From CAVXAE01 sp044225565 (lineage in GTDB: Bacteria; Pseudomonadota; Gammaproteobacteria; Steroidobacterales; Steroidobacteraceae), in contig JBGAIL010000048.1 of assembly GCA_044225565.1 (NCBI GenBank), positions 1 through 27,639 on the forward strand: 27,639 bases of DNA. The letters are read 5' to 3'. Below the pieces are notes generated by a model. It saw only the letters and a program-made list of their open reading frames with translations. It was not told the origin of the DNA and did no database searches. Shown here piece after piece: positions 1 through 7,340 of this stretch (positions are counted from its first letter, which is position 1; each line of letters starts with the position of its first letter). The translations under genes were made by a program, and so were the position numbers.

Positions 1-149
1 ATCACTCCAACCCGCCGCATCGCCTCGATGCGGCGGCGGCAGGAAGACGCCGAGGTGCCCACTCGCGCCGCGATCTCCGCGAACGTGAGCTGGTTGTCCG
101 ACTGCAGGAGGTCGATGATCTTGTGGTCGGTCTTGTCGAGCTTTTCCAT
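1..149 (-). CDS. Lrp/AsnC-family transcriptional regulator (N-terminal part, cut by window edge)
   Basis: The minus strand from an ATG at 149 encodes an N-terminal helix-turn-helix of Lrp/AsnC type. It begins MEKLDKTDHKIIDLLQ and continues with a QLTFAEIAARVGTSASSCRR-like recognition helix, ending at the window edge after 49 codons. The family binds DNA through this domain and senses amino acids through a C-terminal RAM/ACT-like domain, which is not visible here. The gene is divergent from the FAD-GcvT dehydrogenase at 348 with about 200 bp between. Lrp regulators often control an adjacent divergent amino-acid catabolic gene, so this may regulate the dehydrogenase; that is inference from position. 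The ligand is unknown. Confidence 0.85.
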   Translation of the reverse strand, partial: MEKLDKTDHKIIDLLQSDNQLTFAEIAARVGTSASSCRRRIEAMRRVGV

Positions 150-347
150 GGGGGCCGCCGAATCCGCGCCGGCGACGATGATACGGGGGCGGCCGGCGCA
201 AAGGCGCGGCCGATTTCACCGAAACCGCCCCGCCGGACGGCGTTTTCGGCCATCGGGCCCGCCACATCGGCTGCGCCGTCCGCCGGGCTTCTCCCACACT
301 CGCCCCGCTGGCGGCCCCGAGTCCGCCGGCTTCATCCGGAGCGCCCC
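150..347. promoter_or_regulatory. Divergent intergenic region between Lrp-type regulator and FAD-GcvT dehydrogenase
   Basis: This stretch separates two divergently read starts (149 minus, 348 plus) and should hold both promoters and any operator of the Lrp-like protein. The only promoter-like element I can point to is TATCAT on the minus strand (178-183), 28 nt before the regulator's ATG. It has no good -35 element. The reading frame of the dehydrogenase stays open upstream to 123, but that extension is low-complexity and not part of the family. Confidence 0.4.
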
Positions 348-2837
348 ATGCCCAGCAGACAACCTTCCCAGGCCCAGTTCGTCATCGTCGGCGGCGGCAT
401 CATCGGCCTGTCCGTGGCCTATCACCTCGCCCGCCTGGGTCATCGCGACGTGCTCCTGCTGGAGCGCAGGCAGCTCACCTGCGGCACCACCTGGCACGCC
501 GCGGGCCTGGTCACACAGCTGCGGGCCACGGAGAACATGGCACGTCTCGCGCAGTACACCGCCGGACTTTTCGGCACGCTCGAGAAGGAAACCGGGCAGC
601 GCACGGGTTTCGTGCAATGCGGCTCCATCACGGTGGCCGGCACGCCGCAGCGTCTGGAGGAGCTGAAACGCGGCGCCTCCATGGGCCGCAGCTTCGGCCT
701 CGAAGTGGAGATCCTGGATCCCGCGGCCGCCGTGCGTCGCGTGCCGCAACTCAACGTCGCGGACATCGTCGGTGCGGCCTGGATTCCCTCGGACGGAAAG
801 ACCAACCCCGTCGACACCGCCCGCGCTTTCGCCATGGGCGCCAAGCTAGGTGGCGCGACATTGCTCGAGAACGTCGCAGTGCGCAGCTTCAAGCGGAAAG
901 GCGACCGCATCGTCGGCGTCGTCACGGACGAGGGCGAGATCGCATGCGAGACCCTCGCGCTGTGCGGCGGCATGTGGAGCCGGCAGCTCGGCAATCTGGC
1001 GGGCGTCACCATTCCGCTGCACGCGGCGGAGCATTTCTACATCGTCACGGACGCCATCGAAGGGCTGCCCCCGGACTTCCCCACAGTGCGCGATCTCGAC
1101 GGCTGCTTCTACGCCAAGGAGGACGCGGGCAAGCTGCTGGTCGGCGCTTTCGAGCCGCGCGGCAAGCCCTGGGGCATGCAGGGCATCCGCGAGGAGTTCT
1201 GCTTCGATCAATTGCCGGACGACGAGGAGCATCTCGCTCCCATCCTCGAGCACGCCGCGCATCGCCTGCCCGTGCTGCAGGATACCGGCATGCAGCTCTT
1301 CTTCAACGGCCCCGAGAGCTTCACGCCGGACAACCGCTTCCTCATGGGCCCGGCGCCCGACGTGGACAATCTCTACGTCGCGACCGGGTTCAACTCCTGC
1401 GGCATCGAGTCCGCGGGGGGCGCCGGCCGCGTGATGGCGCACTGGATGAGCACCGGCACGGCCGATGCGGACTACTGGGAAATGGACGTGCGCCGCGCCA
1501 TGCCTTTCCAGCGTAACGCACGCTATCTGCACGACCGCACCGCTGAAGCCGTTGGCCTGCTGTACAGCCTCCACTGGCCGAACCGCTCGCCGGCAACGGC
1601 ACGCGGCGTGCGGCGCTCTCCCCTGCACGACCGCCTCGCGGCACAAGGCGCCTTCTTCGCCGAGGCCGCCGGCTGGGAGCGCGCGAACTGGTTTGCAGGG
1701 TCCGGCAGGACGCCGCCGCCGGATTCCTACAGTTTCGACCGCAGCCTCTGGTTCGAGCGCAGCGCGCTCGAACATGCCGCCACGCGCAACGGCGTCTGTG
1801 TCTTCGACCAGACCTCGTTCGCGCACTTCCTCGTGCAAGGGCCCGGCGCGGTGGATCTGTTGCAAACCCTTTCCTGCAACGACGTCGATGTGCCTTCAGG
1901 CCGCATCGTCTACACGCCCTGGCTCAACGAGCACGGCGGGATGGAGTCGGACGTCACCATCGCCCGACTGTCGGAGCAGGCGTTCCTCGTCGTCACCGCG
2001 GGCGCCCAGCGCACACGCGATTTTTCCTGGCTGCGCCGGCACATCAAGACCGGAAAGCACTTCGCCACGGTGACGGATCAGTGCTCGGCATACGCGACCA
2101 TCGCAGTGATGGGGCCGCGCTCACGCGAGCTGCTCGCCAGGCTCTCGCCGGAGGATTTCAGCGATGCCGCCTTCCCCTTCGGGGCCTGCCGCGAGATCGA
2201 GATCGCGCACGCCCTCGCCCATGCGTTCCGCATGACGTTCGTCGGTGAGCTGGGATACGAGCTGCACGTGCCTTCCGAGTTCGCCGTGAACGTGTACGAC
2301 GCTCTGCTGGAGCACGGCGCCGCTCTCGGCCTCGCACACGGCGGCTATCTGGCGATCGACTCGCTCCGGATGGAGTGCGGATACCGTGACTGGGGACATG
2401 ACGTGAGCGACGAGGACACGCCACTGGAAGCGGGCCTCGGGTTCACGGTGGCGTGGGACAAAGGTGCTCCCTTCATCGGCCGGGAGGCCCTGCTGCCGAA
2501 ACGCGGCAAGACGCCCGAGCGCCGCCTCGTGCAGTTTGCCCTGAAGGATGCGGAGCCTTTGATGTTCGGCAGCGAGCCCGTGTTCAAGGATGCGAAGCTC
2601 GTGGGCCATCTCAAATCGGCTGCGTTCGGGCACACCGTCGGCCGCTCGCTGGGGATGAGCTATCTCTCGCATCCACAGGGAGTGACGCCGGCCTGGCTGG
2701 CGACCGGCGGTTTCGAGATCGAGGTCGCGGGCGTGCGCTATCCGGCGGTGGCTTCGCTCAAGGCGTTCTATGATCCGGAGCGCACGCGGGTGAAAGGCGG
2801 CACGGAAGAAGCCACGAAGCTCGTGCGGCTGCCTTGA
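348..2837 (+). CDS. FAD-dependent dimethylglycine/sarcosine dehydrogenase-like protein with C-terminal GcvT domains
   Basis: The 829-residue protein has an N-terminal FAD-binding oxidoreductase (DAO-type) half and a C-terminal aminomethyltransferase (GcvT, folate-binding) half. That is the architecture of dimethylglycine and sarcosine dehydrogenases. The dinucleotide motif GGGIIG lies at residues 15-20. TWHAAG at about 48-53 includes H50, the position of the covalent FAD histidine in that family. The GcvT half contains GELGYELHVP and RMECGYRDWGHD. The expected reaction is oxidative demethylation of an N-methylated amine, passing one carbon to tetrahydrofolate. I chose ATG 348 because the Rossmann fold starts shortly after it and the upstream open frame does not look like protein. 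The exact substrate cannot be decided. It ends 1 bp from the convergent porin gene. Confidence 0.9.
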   Translation: MPSRQPSQAQFVIVGGGIIGLSVAYHLARLGHRDVLLLERRQLTCGTTWHAAGLVTQLRATENMARLAQYTAGLFGTLEKETGQRTGFVQCGSITVAGTPQRLEELKRGASMGRSFGLEVEILDPAAAVRRVPQLNVADIVGAAWIPSDGKTNPVDTARAFAMGAKLGGATLLENVAVRSFKRKGDRIVGVVTDEGEIACETLALCGGMWSRQLGNLAGVTIPLHAAEHFYIVTDAIEGLPPDFPTVRDLDGCFYAKEDAGKLLVGAFEPRGKPWGMQGIREEFCFDQLPDDEEHLAPILEHAAHRLPVLQDTGMQLFFNGPESFTPDNRFLMGPAPDVDNLYVATGFNSCGIESAGGAGRVMAHWMSTGTADADYWEMDVRRAMPFQRNARYLHDRTAEAVGLLYSLHWPNRSPATARGVRRSPLHDRLAAQGAFFAEAAGWERANWFAGSGRTPPPDSYSFDRSLWFERSALEHAATRNGVCVFDQTSFAHFLVQGPGAVDLLQTLSCNDVDVPSGRIVYTPWLNEHGGMESDVTIARLSEQAFLVVTAGAQRTRDFSWLRRHIKTGKHFATVTDQCSAYATIAVMGPRSRELLARLSPEDFSDAAFPFGACREIEIAHALAHAFRMTFVGELGYELHVPSEFAVNVYDALLEHGAALGLAHGGYLAIDSLRMECGYRDWGHDVSDEDTPLEAGLGFTVAWDKGAPFIGREALLPKRGKTPERRLVQFALKDAEPLMFGSEPVFKDAKLVGHLKSAAFGHTVGRSLGMSYLSHPQGVTPAWLATGGFEIEVAGVRYPAVASLKAFYDPERTRVKGGTEEATKLVRLP

Positions 2838-2838
2838 C

Positions 2839-4038
2839 TCAGAACCCCTTGCCCCACGCGACTTCGAAGCGCAGCGCCACGGCCAGCGCATCCTTGTGCG
2901 ACGCGACCGTGTTTGGATTGACGATGTGCTGCACCACGGGCTGCAGCACGAGCCAGTCCGACACCGCACCGCGATAGGTGAGCTCGATCGCGTGCTCGCG
3001 CGAGTTCACTGCCTCGCCAGCCATTTCGCTCAGGCTCCGATAGGTCGAGCCGTTCTGCGCCGTCGCGACCCCCAGCCCCAGCTGATCTTCCGGCCGACCT
3101 CGGAAAAGCCCGGTAGCCACCACACCCATCGCCCACGCGCGGTCGAAGCGATTGATGCGCCCATCCGCCGTGCCGAAACGCGCATACGCATCGAGCGACC
3201 GTGGCGCACCCTCGTCCGAGCTCCACAGGCTCACTTCGCCCAGCGCATATACACCGTTGTTGCCGCGCGAACGCAGCGGCGCACCGCCCGTGTCGACCTC
3301 GAGCAGCTCGTCGAAGTGGCCGGTATACGTCCAGCCCCCGAGCGCGAGCTTGCGCAACCTGCCCTTCTGCCAGCCTATTTCCGCTGCCAGCAGATATCCG
3401 TCCTCCCCGCCGAGATGGATGCGATTGCTGCTCGGATGGTCCGGATCGCCGGGCACGCCATCGAGCGCCGCGAGCAGCACCGTCCAGTCGCTCGCCGGCT
3501 GCCAGCGCAAGCGCGCGGCGAGCGAGGTGACGGGAAAGATCGAGGGCCCGTTTAGGCCTGTCTGGCCGATCTGCGTGCCGATGCCGTGGCCGCTGTTGAC
3601 GAACAGCGCCCCGACCTCGCTCGCATCGAACTCCGAGTTGAGATCATAGAGCCCGAAGCGCAACGAGTGCGCGCGCTCGGGGCCGAACGCGTAGTCCGCC
3701 CAGAATTCGTAGAGGCGCACTTGATCCAGCGCCTCGATGTTGCTGATGGCCTGCGCGTCGCCGACGAGGTCTTCGGTGACGGAGCCACCGTTGTTGTGCA
3801 TCACGTAGCCGAACAACGTGAGGCCGGGCACGCCCCAGGCGCGCTCGCCATCGACGCTGAGCTGCACGTCGAGGTTGTCCAGATAGCTGTTGCCGGTGCG
3901 GATGCCGCCGTGCGTGTTCCGCCACACCTCACCGGTGTAGACGAGGTCCAGGCTGTAGGCGGATTCGCGATCTTGCGCGCCGCAGATGTCGGCGCCGGCG
4001 ACCGCGAAAGCGATCGCGAGAGTGCGTGGCAGGCTCAT
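2839..4038 (-). CDS. Carbohydrate-selective porin, OprB family
   Basis: The 399-residue outer-membrane protein has a signal peptide (MSLPRTLAIAFAVAGADICGA, cleavage near residue 21). It is rich in alternating aromatic/polar beta strands typical of OprB porins. Family-like segments include RLYEFWADYAF, LRFGLYDLNSEFD and FVNSGHGIGTQIGQ, and the last strand ends in WGKGF, the terminal phenylalanine recognised by the BAM machinery. The family forms 16-stranded barrels for uptake of sugars or other small solutes; the substrate here is not evident. It lies 56 bp downstream of the NhaA fusion on the same strand and could be co-transcribed. The intervening sequence shows neither a clear promoter nor a terminator. 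Confidence 0.85.
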   Translation of the reverse strand: MSLPRTLAIAFAVAGADICGAQDRESAYSLDLVYTGEVWRNTHGGIRTGNSYLDNLDVQLSVDGERAWGVPGLTLFGYVMHNNGGSVTEDLVGDAQAISNIEALDQVRLYEFWADYAFGPERAHSLRFGLYDLNSEFDASEVGALFVNSGHGIGTQIGQTGLNGPSIFPVTSLAARLRWQPASDWTVLLAALDGVPGDPDHPSSNRIHLGGEDGYLLAAEIGWQKGRLRKLALGGWTYTGHFDELLEVDTGGAPLRSRGNNGVYALGEVSLWSSDEGAPRSLDAYARFGTADGRINRFDRAWAMGVVATGLFRGRPEDQLGLGVATAQNGSTYRSLSEMAGEAVNSREHAIELTYRGAVSDWLVLQPVVQHIVNPNTVASHKDALAVALRFEVAWGKGF

Positions 4039-4094
4039 GATGTGGAAGATGACCCGGCGCGTACCGTGGAATTCCGCCCTGCGGTGCGGACGCG

Positions 4095-5924
4095 CTAGGA
4101 AATCTCTGGGTGGCTCTCCGGTTGGCGTGCAGCCCAGAGGATAGCGACGCCCGCCAGCGCAGACAACAGCGAAGCGGCGAACACGGCGATTTTTGCGGCG
4201 GCAAAATCGGAGTGATTCTCAAATGCCTGCGATGCGATGAACAGCGACATGGTGAAGCCGATGCCGGCGAGCGCGCCGGCGCCCGCGAGCTGCCGCCACG
4301 AATACTCGTTCGGCTTGCTGGCGAGACCGCACTTCACCGCGAGAGCCGAAGCGGCGATGAGTCCGAGAGGCTTGCCGATGAGCAGCCCGCAAGCGATGGC
4401 CAGCATCAGCCCATCCCGCCCTTCCATCACGTCCAGGCCGATGACGACGCCGGCATTCGCCAGCGCGAAGAGCGGCAGCACGACGTAGCTCGAGCGCGGC
4501 GCCACGTTGCGCAGCATGCGATCGGCAGGTGACTCGATGCGATCGTGAATGGCATCGAGCGCGCGCAGCGCTTGCGAGGAAGGCCCGTGCCGCAGCACCT
4601 CGCCGCCGTGCTCGGCTTCGGACTCGATGATGCTGTTCGCCTGCGTCATGAGCGCGTGAAGATCGGGCGGCGGGCGGGTTGGAATGAAAATGGCGAGCAG
4701 CACGCCCGTCAGCGTGGCGTGCAGCCCGCTCCCATGCACGCAGATCCAAAGCACGATGCCGGCAATGACGTACGGCGTCGCCTTGTACACGTGCGAGCGA
4801 TTGAGCAGAGCCAGCACGCCGGTGAGCGCGACGGCACCGGCCAGATAGGCGAAGTTCAGCGCACCCGAATAGAACGCGGCCACTACGATGATCGAGCCGA
4901 TATCGTCGACGATGGCGGCAGCCGTCAGGAAAATGCGCAGCTCCACCGGCACGCGCTGCCCCATCATGGCGATGATCGCGATGGCGAAAGCAGTGTCGGT
5001 GGCCATCGGCACTCCCCAGCCGTGCTCCCATGGCCCGTCTGGAATGAGGGTGGCGTAGATCAACGCTGGAGCGAGCATGCCGCCGATGGCCGCCGCGATA
5101 GGCAGCGCGGCGGACCGGCGGCTCGCGAGGTGGCCCACGGTGAACTCGCGCTTGATCTCGAGCCCGACGACCAGGAAGAACACCGTGAGCAGGCCGTCGT
5201 TGACCCAATGCCGCAGCGAGAGATCGAAGCTGCGGTCCGCCAGTTTCAGGCCCCAGGACTGCTCCCAGAACGCCTCGAAGGCCGGGCCGAGCGGCGAGTT
5301 CGTCAGGATCACCGCGAGGATCGAAGCCAGCAGCAGCAGGATGCCGGCCGAAGGTGCCCAGGTCGCGAAATCGAGCGCGGCCGAGCGCACGCGATGCCCC
5401 AGCGAGCCGAGCATGGCGTCGGTGAAGGAGCTTTCGTCCCAGGGACCGTCGTAGCGGCGGCCGTTGATGAAGAACGTGGGAGTGAACCTGACGCCGCTCG
5501 CTCGCGCGCTGGCCTCGTCGGACTCGACGCGCTCTCTGGCGCACAGAGCGGCTTCCTGCTCCACGGGGTCGATACCGAGGTCGTTGGCGACGGCGCGAAG
5601 ATCATCCTCGGTCAGCGTGCTCGAACGCGTCATCAGCGACACGTGCGCGTTCCAGAACTGCTCGGGTGTCTCGGCGCGCTCCACCAGCTCGGCCGCGCGG
5701 CGCGCGAGATCGCTGCCGGTGAGCGGGCGATGTCTGAAAACGTAGCTCAGACGGTCGCCGAGCCTGTCCCGCACTTCCGCGATGCGCTCGTTCGCGGCCC
5801 GGCAGTGCGGACAGGCATAGCTGCCGTACTCCACGAGCGAGATCGCGGCGCGCTCGTCGCCCAGGATATGGTCGTGGCCTTGTCGAACCGGCCGGTCGAG
5901 CCAGTTGTTGGTAGTTGCCTGCAC
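4095..5924 (-). CDS. nhaA: DsbA-like thioredoxin domain fused to NhaA Na+/H+ antiporter
   Basis: The 609-residue protein (GTG start at 5924) has two domains. Residues 20-175 form a DsbA-like thioredoxin fold with YACPHC (CPHC at 38-41) and a cis-Pro loop FTPT (P149). Residues 180-600 form an NhaA antiporter: LEIKRE, ATDTAFAI (D310, matching E. coli D133), the paired aspartates VDD (340-341, matching D163/D164) and IGKPLG (K518, matching K300). The transport residues are therefore intact and Na+ or Li+ export against protons is expected. There is no signal peptide ahead of the CPHC domain, so the redox domain should face the cytoplasm, where a redox or folding role is unexplained. GTG 5924 is the only sensible start before the thioredoxin fold. 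The frame also stays open upstream into nrdB, which I treat as an artefact. Confidence 0.88.
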   Translation of the reverse strand: MQATTNNWLDRPVRQGHDHILGDERAAISLVEYGSYACPHCRAANERIAEVRDRLGDRLSYVFRHRPLTGSDLARRAAELVERAETPEQFWNAHVSLMTRSSTLTEDDLRAVANDLGIDPVEQEAALCARERVESDEASARASGVRFTPTFFINGRRYDGPWDESSFTDAMLGSLGHRVRSAALDFATWAPSAGILLLLASILAVILTNSPLGPAFEAFWEQSWGLKLADRSFDLSLRHWVNDGLLTVFFLVVGLEIKREFTVGHLASRRSAALPIAAAIGGMLAPALIYATLIPDGPWEHGWGVPMATDTAFAIAIIAMMGQRVPVELRIFLTAAAIVDDIGSIIVVAAFYSGALNFAYLAGAVALTGVLALLNRSHVYKATPYVIAGIVLWICVHGSGLHATLTGVLLAIFIPTRPPPDLHALMTQANSIIESEAEHGGEVLRHGPSSQALRALDAIHDRIESPADRMLRNVAPRSSYVVLPLFALANAGVVIGLDVMEGRDGLMLAIACGLLIGKPLGLIAASALAVKCGLASKPNEYSWRQLAGAGALAGIGFTMSLFIASQAFENHSDFAAAKIAVFAASLLSALAGVAILWAARQPESHPEIS

Positions 5925-5948
5925 GGGCGGAGTATAGAATCCCGCCGC
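5925..5948. promoter_or_regulatory. Compact bidirectional promoter between nhaA fusion and UBP zinc-finger gene
   Basis: Only 24 bp separate the divergent starts. AGTATAGAAT (5931-5940) reads as -10 TAGAAT on the plus strand and, in reverse, as TATACT on the minus strand. From each -10 element the start codon is only 6-8 nt away, so the predicted transcription start would fall on or within about 2 nt of the start codon on both sides. Neither side has room for a Shine-Dalgarno sequence, so both genes would be leaderless. Confidence 0.6.
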
Positions 5949-6260
5949 ATGAGTGACGACAGCTGCAGGCACCTCGACACCGTCCGCGACGTGACACCGA
6001 GTGCGAAAGGCTGCGAAGAGTGCCTCAAGACCGGCTCGCCGTGGGTACACCTGCGCCTGTGCCGCACCTGCGGCCATGTGGGGTGCTGCGACCAGTCCCC
6101 GAACCGGCACGCCACGAAGCATTTCCACGCGACGAAGCACCCGATCATCGAGGGCTACGATCCGCCCGAAGGCTGGGGCTGGTGCTACGTCGACGAGGTG
6201 TTCTTCGACCTCTCCGACCGCGCCACGCCCCAGGTGGGACCGATCCCGCGCTACGTGTGA
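5949..6260 (+). CDS. UBP-type zinc finger domain protein
   Basis: This 103-residue protein consists almost entirely of one ZnF-UBP domain. Visible zinc-ligand candidates are C6 and H8 (SCRHLD), the CEEC pair, the RLCRTCGHVGCC cluster and the downstream histidines in RHATKHFHATKHP. It ends with an acidic/aromatic WGWCYVDEVFFDL stretch. In eukaryotes the fold binds the ubiquitin C-terminus; the role of the stand-alone bacterial proteins is unknown and I do not assign one. The gene reads against its neighbours: it diverges from the DsbA-NhaA gene through a shared promoter and ends 10 bp before the convergent end of nrdB. Confidence 0.85.
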   Translation: MSDDSCRHLDTVRDVTPSAKGCEECLKTGSPWVHLRLCRTCGHVGCCDQSPNRHATKHFHATKHPIIEGYDPPEGWGWCYVDEVFFDLSDRATPQVGPIPRYV

Positions 6261-6270
6261 GCGGCGCCGC

Positions 6271-7340
6271 CTAGAAGGCGGCGTCGAAGCAGATCTCCCC
6301 TGCACCGCCACCTGGTAGGCCGATACGCGGCGCTCGAAGAAGTTGGTGAGCTCCTGCACGTCCTGCAGCTCCATGAACGGGAACGGATTGCGCGAGCGGT
6401 AGCGAACCGGCAGCCCGAGCATCAGCAGCCGCTGATCGGCAACGTACTCGAGATACTGCCGCATCTCCACGCGCGTGAGGCCGATGACGCCGCCGGAAAG
6501 CACGTCCTCGGCGAATTGCGACTCGCACTCGACCGCCTCCTCGATCATCTGCGTGGCCTGCCGCGCCCATTCCGTGTCGAACAGCTCCGGCTCCTCGCGA
6601 CGTGCGGTGCCCAGCACCTCGAAAGCGAACGCCATGTGCGCGCTCTCGTCACGGAACACCCAGGAGGTGCCTGCGGCGAGACCGGGCAACAGGCCGCGCG
6701 AGCGCAGGAAATACACATAGGCGAACGCACCGAAAAAGAACAACCCCTCGATGCAGGCCGCGAAGCACGTGAGGTTCAGCAGGAAGCGACGCTTGTCGGC
6801 GGGCGAGCGCACGCTCTCGAGCGAATACACTTCGTCGGTCCAGCGCTGGCAGAACTCGGCCTTGCGACGGATCGAAGGGATGCTCTCGATGGCGGCGAAC
6901 GCCTGCGCGCGCCGTTCGAGATCGGGCACGTAGTTGTCGAGCAGCGTGAGGTAGAACTGGATGTGCAGCGCTTCCTCGTACAGCTGGCGCGACAGGTACA
7001 TGCGCGCCTCGGGCGCGTTGATGTGCCGGTAGAGACTGATGACGAGATTGTTCGCAACGATCGAATCCCCGGTGGCGAAGAAGGCCACCAGGCGCTCGAT
7101 GAGATGCCGGTCCGCCGGCGTCATGCGCTGGCGCAGATGGCCGAGATCGATCTGGAAGTCGATCTCCTCGACGGTCCAGGTGTTCTTGATCGCTGCGCGA
7201 TACATCTCGTAGAAGCGCGGGTAGCGCATGGGTCGCAGGGTGAGGTCATAGCCTGCGTCGAGCAGACGCCGCGCGCAGCCAGCCCCTTGCGTCACCTGCG
7301 CGTCGGTCTCGCCCGACAGGCCAGAAGCCACGGAGCTCAC
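6271..7340 (-). CDS. nrdB: Class Ia ribonucleotide reductase beta subunit (3'-end frameshift)
   Basis: The beta subunit carries the diiron-tyrosyl radical cofactor for deoxyribonucleotide synthesis. From GTG 7340 the key residues are D92, E123, H126, the radical tyrosine Y130, E198, E232 and H235, in the same spacing as E. coli D84/E115/H118/Y122/E204/E238/H241. The start overlaps the nrdA stop (GTGA), implying translational coupling. After FFERRVSAYQVAVQG the frame shifts at a four-G run (minus strand, 6297-6300). One extra G would give the family-like tail EICFDAAF and a TAG at 6271, for a 356-residue protein. As read, the frame has no stop and runs on through the antisense of the zinc-finger gene into the antiporter. 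A sequencing error is likely, because the tail that docks NrdB to NrdA is preserved out of frame. Confidence 0.9.

Noticed and set aside
123..347. Upstream extension of the FAD-GcvT dehydrogenase to 123
   Set aside because: The added residues are low-complexity and absent from the family; ATG 348 is followed closely by the FAD-binding GGGIIG motif.
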